DNA from: Desulfatibacillum alkenivorans DSM 16219
GTDB taxonomy: Bacteria; Desulfobacterota; Desulfobacteria; Desulfobacterales; Desulfatibacillaceae
DNA length: 64,000 nt
NCBI RefSeq assembly: GCF_900142135.1
Contig: NZ_FQZU01000027.1
Location: forward strand, 19,181-83,180
Direction: 5' to 3'
Shown here: positions 45,699 through 53,517 of the stretch, in pieces
Layout: every line of letters begins with the position of its first letter
Position numbering within the stretch: position 1 is the stretch's first letter
Translations under genes and position numbers: made by a program
The notes under the pieces: model-generated
The model's database searches: none
Told to the model about the DNA's origin: nothing
Seen by the model: the letters and a program-made list of their open reading frames with translations, nothing else

Positions 45699-45812
45699 AA
45701 AAGTTTTGATCAAACTTTTTCAAAAGTTTGCCGCCGGAGGCATGCAGTTCAGCAGTTTTCTTTGCCGCCGGAGGCACGCAGTTCAGCAGTTTTCTTTGCC
45801 GCCGGAGGCATG
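45699..45812. repeat. 3' repeat element: AAGTTTTGATCAAACTT hairpin plus 34-bp tandem repeat
   Basis: AAAAGTTT-TGATC-AAACTTTT at 45699-45719 is a perfect hairpin. Beside it a 34-bp unit beginning TTTGCCGCCGGAGGCATGCA is repeated at 45727-45760 and 45761-45794 (one mismatch seen) with a partial third copy. A related hairpin plus CCGCCGGAGGCATG sequence occurs at 46777-46844. Both lie just beyond the 3' ends of minus-strand genes. Confidence 0.75.
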
Positions 45813-45841
45813 CCTTTCCTGCTTTTTCCTCTTTTATGTTT

Positions 45842-46393
45842 TCAGGCTTTGTAAGGGCTGTCGTCGCTTAAAAAGTGAAGAATGGCCTGGCGCTTGGGAT
45901 GGCCGTCCAGCCAGGATCTGATTTCCTTGATTTTGCTGTAATCCTGATCGCCGAATTTTTCGGCGTACAGGGCGTCGAGCGTTTGGGAATTTTGCTCCTG
46001 ACGCACTCCCGCCTGCCAGGGAGCGGTGAAGACCGAGTTTATTTCGTCGTGGAGGTTGCGGTCTTTCATGGCTTCCCATTCATTGGCGTCCAGCCAGACG
46101 CCTCCACAGCCGCCGCAACGGTCGATTTTAAAATCCAGGCCGTGCCCCACCTTGTATTTGACCATAAGACGCGAGCATTCCGGGCAGAATTTGGCCTTTT
46201 CCACGTCGTGGATTTCCAGGGAAATGTCTGAAAACGGCTTTTCCGGGAGGGTTTCGCCATGCTTTTCCAGCCAATGGGAGTAGTCGTTTGCCACGATCAT
46301 GCGGCCTCCGCATTGGGCGCACGAGTAGGCGACGAGATCTTGTTCCAGTTTTTCCCGGGTTAAACCGGCATTTTTACAAACAGGACAATCCAT
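45842..46393 (-). CDS. zinc-ribbon protein (TFIIB-type zinc ribbon)
   Basis: 183 residues from the ATG at 46393 after GGAGG. The N terminus has CPVCKNAG and SCAQCGG, and a second pair CPECSRLM with CGGCGGVWLD, i.e. two zinc ribbons of the zf-TFIIB type found in many bacterial proteins of unknown role. The last 50 residues are helical (QTLDALYAEKFGDQDYSKIK). Probably a small nucleic-acid or protein-binding factor. Single gene. Confidence 0.75.
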   Translation of the reverse strand: MDCPVCKNAGLTREKLEQDLVAYSCAQCGGRMIVANDYSHWLEKHGETLPEKPFSDISLEIHDVEKAKFCPECSRLMVKYKVGHGLDFKIDRCGGCGGVWLDANEWEAMKDRNLHDEINSVFTAPWQAGVRQEQNSQTLDALYAEKFGDQDYSKIKEIRSWLDGHPKRQAILHFLSDDSPYKA

Positions 46394-46776
46394 GGAATCC
46401 TCCACAACAGTTATCAGGGGCGATTTGAATAATTAGCGACATTTGATCATGGGCATAATAGCACCATAATGGCAGTTTTTCAATTGGCGGGAACAATGGA
46501 TTGGAGAGGTGATGCAACAGGCATGGCAATTGGGGTTTGAAGCGGTCGGAGGGCCTGAAACAGTTTTGGAGCGGGCAGACAGAAGTCAAGAAACCCCGTC
46601 CGCCCGCCGGCCTTTCCTGATTCCTTCAGTCTTTGCGGGCCGCACCTTTTGTTGCTAAAGCAACCCAGGCAAACACTACTTTCCTGGGCCACCCAAATCC
46701 CCAAGCATATAGCGACGCATACGTCCGGAAATGGCCCTCTTTTAAAACCGTCCCGGTTTTGCACGCAGCGCCATTT
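46394..46776. other. intergenic region, no gene seen
   Basis: About 380 bases between two minus-strand genes; short ORFs only, no ribosome binding sites or family matches. The promoter of the zinc-ribbon gene presumably lies at its left end. Confidence 0.4.
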
Positions 46777-46844
46777 TAAAGTTTTGATCAAACTTTTTAG
46801 CCGCTTTGCGGCATATAGAAAAAGAGTTTACCGCCGGAGGCATG
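46777..46844. repeat. 3' repeat element, second copy
   Basis: AAAGTTTTGATCAAACTTT hairpin at 46777-46796, an intervening GCCGCTTTGCGGC hairpin, and ACCGCCGGAGGCATG at 46830-46844. Matches the order of motifs at 45699-45812, but without the tandem repeat. It lies just after the tetR stop on the minus strand. Confidence 0.65.
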
Positions 46845-46865
46845 TTTTTTTTGCTTTTTAATTTT

Positions 46866-47513
46866 TCAGATTTTGGCGGCGACGGGGCCGAAGACGGTGC
46901 GGCAGATGTTGTCCGTGAACGCATCCGCGTCGATGCTTCTGTCGAAGAGCAGGCTTGGCAGGACTACGTGCTCCACGGTTCCCAGGATGGCCTGCATGAG
47001 AAACCAGGGAGACACATCGTTCATTATTTCCCCGTTTCTAATGCCTTCCTGCACAATGGAGAGGATCAGGCCGCAGTATTCCTTGACGATCAGGTAGGTT
47101 TCGCTGTCGTAGTATCCGGGGAAGTTGCGCACTTCTATAAGCAGGATTTTGGCGTGAATCCGGTCTTTGTTCCAATTATCCAGGGTGCGCCATATGAGTT
47201 TGCGCAGCTTTTGCAGAGCGCCGGACACGGCGACCAGGTCGGTGTAAAACTGCTGCAGGGATTTTTTTTGATGCTCGGCAAGGACGTAGTGGAGCAGCCC
47301 CCGTTTATCGCTGAAATAACGATAGATGAGAGATTCATTCACGCCGGACACGCGGGAGATTTCAGCGGTGGTGATGGAGTTGAAATCCTTCTCCGCCAGC
47401 AGTTCCTCCAAAGCCATGGCCAGTTTGATTTTCCCCTTTGGCGTGGATTGCGTCCTTTGATAAGGCGTAGGGGCCTTTTGCCCGGCGGTCGAAGCGGCTT
47501 TGCGATTTCCCAT
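46866..47513 (-). CDS. TetR/AcrR-family regulator
   Basis: 215 residues from the ATG at 47513; an in-frame ATG at 47597 is possible but gives an atypically long N terminus. The HTH is at about 33-75 (ITTAEISRVSGVNESLIYRY, then FSDKRGLLHYVL), after a basic N-terminal arm of about 30 residues. The C-terminal domain carries hydrophobic helices for ligand binding. It diverges from the 4-hydroxybutyryl-CoA dehydratase-like gene whose promoter has an inverted repeat, so this is the likely repressor. Confidence 0.82.
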   Translation of the reverse strand: MGNRKAASTAGQKAPTPYQRTQSTPKGKIKLAMALEELLAEKDFNSITTAEISRVSGVNESLIYRYFSDKRGLLHYVLAEHQKKSLQQFYTDLVAVSGALQKLRKLIWRTLDNWNKDRIHAKILLIEVRNFPGYYDSETYLIVKEYCGLILSIVQEGIRNGEIMNDVSPWFLMQAILGTVEHVVLPSLLFDRSIDADAFTDNICRTVFGPVAAKI

Positions 47514-47869
47514 ATACGTGTATGCCTTTGCTGTTTGCCTGATCTTGCGTCCTGATGAAATTATTTTCCGCGCCGTCTCCAAGCGTAATCCGTTCACATT
47601 TCCGGCCTGGCAAGCAGCCCTCCTGATTCACATCGGTCCTTATAAGCGCCGGCCGGAAGATCTTACTGGCCTTGGGTCAGGCCGCCTAACATAGCGTTAT
47701 TTTTTTCATCCTGTCAAACGGAGTTGTTTGAAGCCAAGCGTTTTGCGGCGGGCTTCAAAAACCGGGAACACGGCGCCGATTGCTCTTGCCGTCCATGCGA
47801 TGAGCCGGCTGATATTCAGCCGCCCCGGCTTGCTGATTACCCGCACACTACGGGGGGGGCTAAAAGGAT

Positions 47870-47897
47870 TTGACATGCTCCATTTTGATTGTATAGT
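47870..47897 (+). promoter_or_regulatory. sigma70 promoter of the dehydratase-like gene
   Basis: TTGACA at 47870-47875 and TATAGT at 47892-47897 with a 16-base spacer, about 129 bases before the ATG at 48026. A good match to the vegetative consensus. Confidence 0.75.
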
Positions 47898-47910
47898 ATT
47901 ACTTACCTTT

Positions 47911-47933
47911 ATGCAAGTATTTGATGCTTGCAT
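47911..47933. promoter_or_regulatory. inverted repeat downstream of the promoter, probable TetR operator
   Basis: ATGCAAG-N9-CTTGCAT, perfect 7-bp arms, starting 13 bases after the -10 (about the +7 to +29 region). A site here would block transcription, and a TetR gene is divergent next door. Confidence 0.65.
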
Positions 47934-48025
47934 TTTTGCAAACAACCCAATCGCCCCTGCGATGACGAAAAATCGGGGGCGGCAAATCGCAAAAACAACC
48001 GCGGGACCCAAAGCGAGGAAAAGCC

Positions 48026-49483
48026 ATGAAGATCAAATCCGCCTCCGATTATATGGAAAGCCTGAAAAAACTGTCCCCCGTGATTTATTATAAAGGGGAA
48101 AGAATCGAAGACGTGACCGCCAGTCCGGCGACCGCGCCTCATGTGCGGGCTGCGGCCATGACCTACGCATTAGCCAACATGGAGGAGTACGGTCATTTGG
48201 CCGCGGCGACGTCCCACTTAACGGGCCGAACCATCAGCCGGTTCACCCATGTGCATCAGAACGTGGACGACCTGATCAAGAAGGTCAAGCTGCTCAGGGT
48301 TTTGGGCCAAAAGACGGGGACATGCTTTCAGCGCTGCGTGGGCTTTGACGGCATCAACGCCATGTATTCCGTGGCTTATGAAATCGATCAAAAACACGAC
48401 ATGGGGTATTTCGAGCGTTTTAAAAAATGGCTGGTCCGGATTCAGGACGAGAACCTGATGGTGGTCGGCGCCATGACGGATCCTAAAGGCGATCGGTCCA
48501 AAGGCCCTGCCGAGCAGCCGGACCCGGATCAATACCTCCATGTGGTCAAGCGCACCAATGACGGGATAGTGATTCGGGGGGCCAAGCTGCATATGACCGG
48601 CGCGGTCAATTCCCACGAAATTTTAGTCATGCCCACGACGGCCATGGACGAATCTTCCAAGGATTACGCCGTGGCCTGCGCCTTGCCCGTGGACGCCCCG
48701 GGGGTGACCATGATTTTCGGCCGCCAAGCCAACGACAGCCGCCGGGATCTTGAGGAAACCATTGACGCGGGCAAGCCTTCTTTCGGCATTGTGGGCGGCG
48801 AGGCGGTGATAGTTTTTGACGATGTTTTCGTGCCGTGGGAAAACGTCTTCATGGACGGCCAGACCGAATTCACAAGCAGCCTCGTGTATCGCTTTGCAGC
48901 CCATCACCGGGCGAATTACGGGGCCTGCAAGACCGGGCTCATGGACGTTCTCACAGGAGCGGTGACCTACCTCGCCCAAATCCAGGGCTCGGCCAAGGGC
49001 TCGCATGTGCGGGACAAAGTCACGGAGATGATTCACTTAAGTGAAACTCTTTACAGCTCCTCCATCGCCTGTTCCGCAGAGGGGAGCCCCACCCCTTCCG
49101 GGGCCTTTATGGTGGACACTATGCTGGCCAACGTGTGCAAGCACAACGTCACCCGCTTTCATTTTGAGGTGGCGCGCCTGGCCGTGGATCTTGCCGGCGG
49201 GTTCATCGCCACCCTGCCCAGCGAGTACGATTTTCGCAACGAGGAAGTGGGGCATTTGATCAAAAAATACTTCTCCTGCGTGGACGGGCTGCCGGTGGAG
49301 GATCGGGTGAAGATAGGCCGGTTGATCGAAGCCATGACGGGCGGGACCGCCATGGTGGAGTCTATGCACGGCGCGGGTTCTCCCCAGGCCCAACGCATCA
49401 TGATATTCCGGGAAGGCAAATTAAACGAAAAGATCCAGTTCGCCAAGGCCTTGGCGGGAATACCGTCGCGGGCGAACAAATAA
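48026..49483 (+). CDS. 4-hydroxybutyryl-CoA dehydratase / vinylacetyl-CoA isomerase-like enzyme
   Basis: 485 residues, full length for AbfD-type enzymes. The cluster ligands are all present: Cys100 and Cys104 (CFQRC), His294 and Cys301 (HRANYGAC), corresponding with a small offset to C99, C103, H292 and C299 of AbfD. Flavin and CoA-contact regions (MTDPKGDRSKGP, KLHMTGAVNSHEILVMPT) are also family-like. It would dehydrate 4-hydroxybutyryl-CoA to crotonyl-CoA by a ketyl radical, or a related acid. A second family member starts the window at 1-1043, so this organism has at least two. Function by homology strong; substrate not proved. Confidence 0.87.
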   Translation: MKIKSASDYMESLKKLSPVIYYKGERIEDVTASPATAPHVRAAAMTYALANMEEYGHLAAATSHLTGRTISRFTHVHQNVDDLIKKVKLLRVLGQKTGTCFQRCVGFDGINAMYSVAYEIDQKHDMGYFERFKKWLVRIQDENLMVVGAMTDPKGDRSKGPAEQPDPDQYLHVVKRTNDGIVIRGAKLHMTGAVNSHEILVMPTTAMDESSKDYAVACALPVDAPGVTMIFGRQANDSRRDLEETIDAGKPSFGIVGGEAVIVFDDVFVPWENVFMDGQTEFTSSLVYRFAAHHRANYGACKTGLMDVLTGAVTYLAQIQGSAKGSHVRDKVTEMIHLSETLYSSSIACSAEGSPTPSGAFMVDTMLANVCKHNVTRFHFEVARLAVDLAGGFIATLPSEYDFRNEEVGHLIKKYFSCVDGLPVEDRVKIGRLIEAMTGGTAMVESMHGAGSPQAQRIMIFREGKLNEKIQFAKALAGIPSRANK

Positions 49484-49524
49484 AAGCAGGATAAAAACAG
49501 GCCCCAAAAAATGCGCTGTTTAAA

Positions 49525-50082
49525 TCAGGCGTCCGGGATGGGATTTGAATTCATTTTGCAGGGAAAGGCGCACATTTTGTCCGTCTCCGTGCAAACGTTG
49601 GGAGTGTTCCCGCGTTTTCTGAACTCTTCAAAATGGTCCAGCCAGCCTTCACCGGCTCTGGGGCATACGTGAATGAACTCCAAAAAATCGGTGAACGATT
49701 CCAGGGTTTCCGGGCTTAATCCGTGCTCCATCTTGCAGGCTTCGTCGTCCGCTACGGCTTGGTCTATACGCAGGATGTCCGTGAGGAACTGGTACAAAAT
49801 TTCGTGCCTGCGGCGCATTTCCTTGCCCACCTTCACGCCGTCCGAGGTCAGACGCACATACTCGTATTTTTCGTAATGCACGTATCCTTTTTTACCCAGG
49901 GTTTTCAGCATGCTTGTCACGGTGGGCATTTTCACGCCCACAGCCTTGGCGATATCCCGGACGCGCACCACTTCCTTTTCCTGATTCAGGTGGTAAATGG
50001 TCTCCAGATAATCCTCCATCACGGAGGTCAAGGGTCTTTCGTCCTTGGCGGGGGCCTTTTTGGGCTTTTTTTCCGTTGCCAT
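49525..50082 (-). CDS. DtxR/MntR-family metal-dependent repressor
   Basis: 185 residues with GAGG upstream of the ATG at 50082. Winged helix at about 20-75 (MEDYLETIYHLNQEKEVVRV, GVKMPTVTSMLKTLGKKGYV), and the metal-binding motif DEACKMEHGLS, which matches the Cys-x-x-Glu-His of DtxR. The C-terminal tail adds Cys residues (CPRAGEG, NVCTETDKMCAFPC) that are unusual and might bind metal. It should repress iron or manganese uptake genes when metal-loaded. A TTTATTCTAA sequence upstream matches the box before feoA. It lies at the end of the metal-uptake block. Confidence 0.85.
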   Translation of the reverse strand: MATEKKPKKAPAKDERPLTSVMEDYLETIYHLNQEKEVVRVRDIAKAVGVKMPTVTSMLKTLGKKGYVHYEKYEYVRLTSDGVKVGKEMRRRHEILYQFLTDILRIDQAVADDEACKMEHGLSPETLESFTDFLEFIHVCPRAGEGWLDHFEEFRKRGNTPNVCTETDKMCAFPCKMNSNPIPDA

Positions 50083-50096
50083 GAGCGCCTCACATA

Positions 50097-50112
50097 TGAG
50101 TTTATTCTAACA
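50097..50112. promoter_or_regulatory. DtxR-like box upstream of the dtxR-like gene
   Basis: TGAGTTTATTCTAACA, sharing GTTTATTCTAA with the palindrome at 56306-56319, lies 15 bases before the start codon of the regulator. Suggests autoregulation. Confidence 0.55.
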
Positions 50113-50254
50113 GCATTTCTATATTCTATCGTATAGGGATCACGGAGCGGTGTCAAGGTCGGCGAAACGGCAAGGCCGGATCACGCTTCCCGGTCCACAC
50201 CTCACCTATAGCCGCCATTTGTTTTTCCAATAAGCAATAAGAGAACCGGCCATG

Positions 50255-51268
50255 TCAGGAATGCAGAGCCGCCAGGAACAGCAGCGTTCCCAGCGAGGTC
50301 AGCATCAAGGCCCCGAGAAGCTCCACAGCAACAAATATTATTTCCGCAGAGGCGAAGCGTCCCGCGGTCGCGGCCAGGCTTTTTTTCCCGAAGTGCCCAA
50401 TAAGCACCACGCAGGCAATGGTAATGGCCATGCCCAGAATCTGGGTGATTGAAAGAACCACGCCCAGCCACAGCATGCCCATGGAAAAACAAAACAGCAT
50501 GACGAAAACCACTCCCGGGCACGGGACCATTCCCATGAAAAAAGCAACGGAAAATATCCTTTTCCAGGAAAGGGATTGGATGGGATAAGCACCCTGCTCC
50601 GTCTGCCCGGAGTCTTTCTCCCCGGCGTCCCGTCCTTTCCTGATCTTAAGCAAACCGCTGATAAAAAGGACGGCGCCCAGGACTGCCAGGGCGCCATAGC
50701 TGACCAGTTGAACCACATGGCTGGTTCGCTCCATGGATTGGGAGACGCCGGTTTCCAGGACAAATCGCGCGGCAAACACGATCAGGATTCCCGACATCCC
50801 GTGAAAAAAGGCTATCAAAACGCCCAGGGCGATCACCCTTTCCACGCCCTGCCTTTGGGTGAGAATGTAGGAGCCTGCCACGGCTTTTCCGTGTCCGGGC
50901 CCGGCTGCGTGCAGAATCCCGTACAAAAAGGTAATAGCCAATAAAGGCAGCAAGGGCGCGGCCGACCTTTGGTCTCTGGCCTCCCTGACCAGGCAGGAGA
51001 TTTTCTGGTTTAACCGGGCTTGGATGACTATAATTTTGTCTATAAAGGGATAGTTGAACCACGACTTCGATGGCTTTGATGTTGTTTCAGGCGTCTGTTT
51101 TTCCTGGGAAGCGGGCGTTCCTTTTTGGACGGTCTGATCTGACCTGGGTTTAAAAAACGGGTTTTGGGCCTGGGCCGCCGTTTGCCCCGCAAACGGCAAT
51201 CCAATAAAAATTAATAATATTAATAGTATTAATAATATTAATAGTATATTACACTTTAGAATATTCAT
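50255..51268 (-). CDS. nickel/cobalt transporter (NicO/RcnA family)
   Basis: 337 residues. After a signal-like N terminus the family motif HAAGPGHGK (about 120-128) and several hydrophobic helices (VLETGVSQSMERTSHVVQLV, SVAFFMGMVPCPGVVFVMLF) mark the NicO/RcnA-like efflux or uptake group. The first 20 residues are a run of Ile and Leu encoded by an ATT/AAT-type microsatellite (about 51205-51245), possibly expansion-prone. Its start overlaps the end of the DUF1007 gene (ATGA). In sulfate reducers this pair feeds nickel or cobalt enzymes such as hydrogenases. Confidence 0.8.
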   Translation of the reverse strand: MNILKCNILLILLILLILLIFIGLPFAGQTAAQAQNPFFKPRSDQTVQKGTPASQEKQTPETTSKPSKSWFNYPFIDKIIVIQARLNQKISCLVREARDQRSAAPLLPLLAITFLYGILHAAGPGHGKAVAGSYILTQRQGVERVIALGVLIAFFHGMSGILIVFAARFVLETGVSQSMERTSHVVQLVSYGALAVLGAVLFISGLLKIRKGRDAGEKDSGQTEQGAYPIQSLSWKRIFSVAFFMGMVPCPGVVFVMLFCFSMGMLWLGVVLSITQILGMAITIACVVLIGHFGKKSLAATAGRFASAEIIFVAVELLGALMLTSLGTLLFLAALHS

Positions 51269-51882
51269 TCTTTCAACCTGAAACGGATTTCCGTTTCCCA
51301 GGGGTGAAGCATGCCGAAATAATAGGACTTGTCCTGATTGACTTCCGTTTTATGCTCAATCAGGAATCGCTCCCCGTTCGTCACGGAAATGGGTTTCTCC
51401 GCAAAGGTGAGGGCGGAGTAAAAGGTGGGATCGTATTGGGCGATGGTGACTGTCTTCCAGCTCGTAATGGCCTTAACATGGCAGGGGATGAAAAAATCGT
51501 ACACCAATTTTTCGCCGTCCAGGCGGGCGTTGAAGTCCTTTACGAACTGCGCCTTAAAAGGCTCTTTATTTACGGAAATTTCGGTGAAATAATGATGCTC
51601 CTTCAGATGGTCGAAAGCCTGTTCCTTGATCATGGGGATGTGTTCCGGCTTCATGGCGTAATCCGAAATTTCCAGCATATCTTCCAGGATGACAATGGTG
51701 AACATTTCGTCAAACACCCAGGTGGACCGAAAACCGGCCAGTCCGGCCTCATCAAAGACAATCTCTATCTTGTTTTCAACAAACACATGGGGATGGGCGC
51801 TGACCAGGGACGGAAGCAAGAACAGGCATGCAAGGACTAATCCTGCGGCTGTTTTACTGCAGAACTTGAAAAAACGAGGCAT
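51265..51882 (-). CDS. DUF1007 family periplasmic protein
   Basis: 205 residues, signal peptide at the N terminus (TAAGLVLACLFLLPSLVSA) and mature start HPHVFVENKIEIVFDEAGL. DUF1007 proteins occur with NicO/RcnA-like transporters; the conserved HPHVF at the mature N terminus may bind metal. It overlaps the transporter gene by four bases and should be cotranscribed. Role: presumed metal-binding periplasmic partner. Confidence 0.8.
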   Translation of the reverse strand: MPRFFKFCSKTAAGLVLACLFLLPSLVSAHPHVFVENKIEIVFDEAGLAGFRSTWVFDEMFTIVILEDMLEISDYAMKPEHIPMIKEQAFDHLKEHHYFTEISVNKEPFKAQFVKDFNARLDGEKLVYDFFIPCHVKAITSWKTVTIAQYDPTFYSALTFAEKPISVTNGERFLIEHKTEVNQDKSYYFGMLHPWETEIRFRLKE

Positions 51883-51978
51883 ATTGTTTTCCGCAAACCT
51901 CCCTGTCGGGAATCATATAGGTTTGCCGAGAATTGCCATGCCCCTTCCGTTATGTCAAGGCCGTAGTCTGTTCCGTCT

Positions 51979-52185
51979 CTATAAATATTTTGCTTTTTGT
52001 GAAGCATCTTCCATACATGGCGCGCTACAATTTTCACACTCGCCGCGGGCGGAAAGGTTTGCCGGACATGAGCCGCAGCCGCCGCAGCCGCACCCTGGCT
52101 CTTTGTTCTGAAGGGCGGCGCTGAATCGTCTGACAAGATACCGGCAGGAAACCAGCACTAAGATTCCTACTATGATTGCGTCCAT
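51979..52185 (-). CDS. FeoB-associated Cys-rich membrane protein
   Basis: 68 residues: one N-terminal membrane helix (MDAIIVGILVLVSCRYLVRR) followed by a Cys-rich tail (CGCGGCGSCPANLSARGECE and three more Cys further on). This matches the small FeoB-associated Cys-rich proteins that replace FeoC in many anaerobes. It lies inside the feo/nickel block. Confidence 0.82.
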   Translation of the reverse strand: MDAIIVGILVLVSCRYLVRRFSAALQNKEPGCGCGGCGSCPANLSARGECENCSAPCMEDASQKAKYL

Positions 52186-52327
52186 ACTACTTTTTCCTGC
52201 CGCTTAAAAGGAACTTCCAGGGGCGGCCCCGGCAAGGGCCGCCCCTGTTTTACGGAACTTTTTGCGATGTAATGGCTGTTTCTGTTTTTCGGCTGTCCCC
52301 GGTTAGTCGAGTTCCCGGGAGCAGGTC

Positions 52328-53128
52328 TTATTTCATGTCTCTGACCTGCACCCAAATGACGGCGTCCTGGGAGAGTTCCTTGCCGTCATGCTTATCCTGG
52401 GCGCCCGCGCCCAAAGCGCAGAATCCCCACCAGCCGGACTTGGGCAGGCCAAAGGAGAACTCGCCGTCGGCGTTTGCCTTGATGCCCATGGTCACAAAAG
52501 AATCCTGGGGGGCTTCCGCGGCCGCGGCGGCGTCAAAGGCGTTTTTGTCCAGGTTGGGATTGTGGTTCAGGTATTCCACTTCGATTTCCGCGTAAGGAAC
52601 GGGCTTTCCGCCGCCCATGACCACGCCGCGGAACACGTTGCCGGTCCACAGGGCGTAGGGTTTGTCCAGGGCGACTATTTCAGCGGGCAGGCCCAGCTCA
52701 GCGTCCCAATCCGTGGGAAAGCCGCCGGTGTTCACGACCATCTTGGTAATCTGCTGGATGTAAATGTCCTCCTCGGCTTCGTAATAGGGCGCCGGAACCA
52801 GCACGAATACGTTGTCGCCCATGCCCCGCAGCTTATAGGAGGATTCAAAGGCCTTGCCGCTGTTGGTCAGGCTTTTCCAGGTGATGGGCTTGAGCGTATC
52901 CTTAAGGTCCTTTTTCTTCTCCTTGCGGACCACGTAAAACTCCTCCGGAATTCCCATATCCATGGTGTGGCCGGCTTCAAAGGGATGGGTGAAGACCAGC
53001 TTCAGGGGGATTTCCTTGCCTTTATCCAAGGCGGATTCCGGGGTGTAGATCATTTGAAAATGCGCGAACGCGGGGGCGGCTATGGTGATGCAAAAAAAGG
53101 TCGTCAAAAGGGCCAAAGATTTTTTCAT
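52328..53128 (-). CDS. DUF4198 exported protein
   Basis: 266 residues with signal peptide ending at APAFA and a mature start HFQMIYTPESALDKG. DUF4198 proteins are periplasmic beta-rich proteins in metal (often nickel) transport operons; FTHPFEAGHTMDMGIPEE is the characteristic central region. His residues near the mature N terminus might bind metal. It lies between the FeoB-associated gene and a small exported protein. Confidence 0.75.
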   Translation of the reverse strand: MKKSLALLTTFFCITIAAPAFAHFQMIYTPESALDKGKEIPLKLVFTHPFEAGHTMDMGIPEEFYVVRKEKKKDLKDTLKPITWKSLTNSGKAFESSYKLRGMGDNVFVLVPAPYYEAEEDIYIQQITKMVVNTGGFPTDWDAELGLPAEIVALDKPYALWTGNVFRGVVMGGGKPVPYAEIEVEYLNHNPNLDKNAFDAAAAAEAPQDSFVTMGIKANADGEFSFGLPKSGWWGFCALGAGAQDKHDGKELSQDAVIWVQVRDMK

Positions 53129-53175
53129 TGTTTTTACTCCTCCTCCAAAGTGTGTTTTGATTTGGGTGTATGCCG

Positions 53176-53499
53176 CTATTCCGTGATTTCCGATCCATTC
53201 ACTTCCACAAGGTGGCCCGGGCCTGCATCGAATTCCACTTTGTAATCCGCAGCGGGCTTGTCAAAGCTGTACTCGCTGTCTTCGTCCATTTTGCCCTGGT
53301 TCAGGACCTTGCCGTCCTTGTCCACAATTCGGATTTCCACGCCGGACGCCGACGATCCGTCGGAAAAGCCGCCTTCGCACGTGATGGTTCCATCTCCATT
53401 GTCGTAGCAGGAGCACAGAGGAGTGTGGGCGAAAGCGACGCCTCCCAAGAGGAGTCCCGCGCCAGCGATTGTCAGCATGATTGTTTTTAATGTCTTCAT
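53176..53499 (-). CDS. small exported hypothetical protein of the metal block
   Basis: 107 residues with a signal peptide (LTIAGAGLLLGGVAFA) and mature sequence starting HTPLCSCYDNGDGTITCEGG. The beta-rich mature part (ASGVEIRIVDKDGKVLNQGK) resembles a carboxypeptidase-regulatory-like fold. It contains three Cys near the mature N terminus. Position between feoB and the DUF4198 gene suggests a periplasmic metal-related role, but no direct evidence. Confidence 0.65.
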   Translation of the reverse strand: MKTLKTIMLTIAGAGLLLGGVAFAHTPLCSCYDNGDGTITCEGGFSDGSSASGVEIRIVDKDGKVLNQGKMDEDSEYSFDKPAADYKVEFDAGPGHLVEVNGSEITE

Positions 53500-53517
53500 A
53501 GTTTCTTTCTCCTTTTC

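Larger units (their letters stand above)
47514..48025. other. divergent regulatory region tetR / dehydratase
   Basis: 512 bases; it contains the promoter and palindrome listed separately (47870-47933). An imperfectly matched CGGGGGGGC stretch at about 47851-47860 precedes the promoter. No gene. Confidence 0.5.

Noticed and set aside
45727..45812. CRISPR-like array
   Set aside because: Units are directly tandem without spacers and only two and a half copies; it is a simple tandem repeat.
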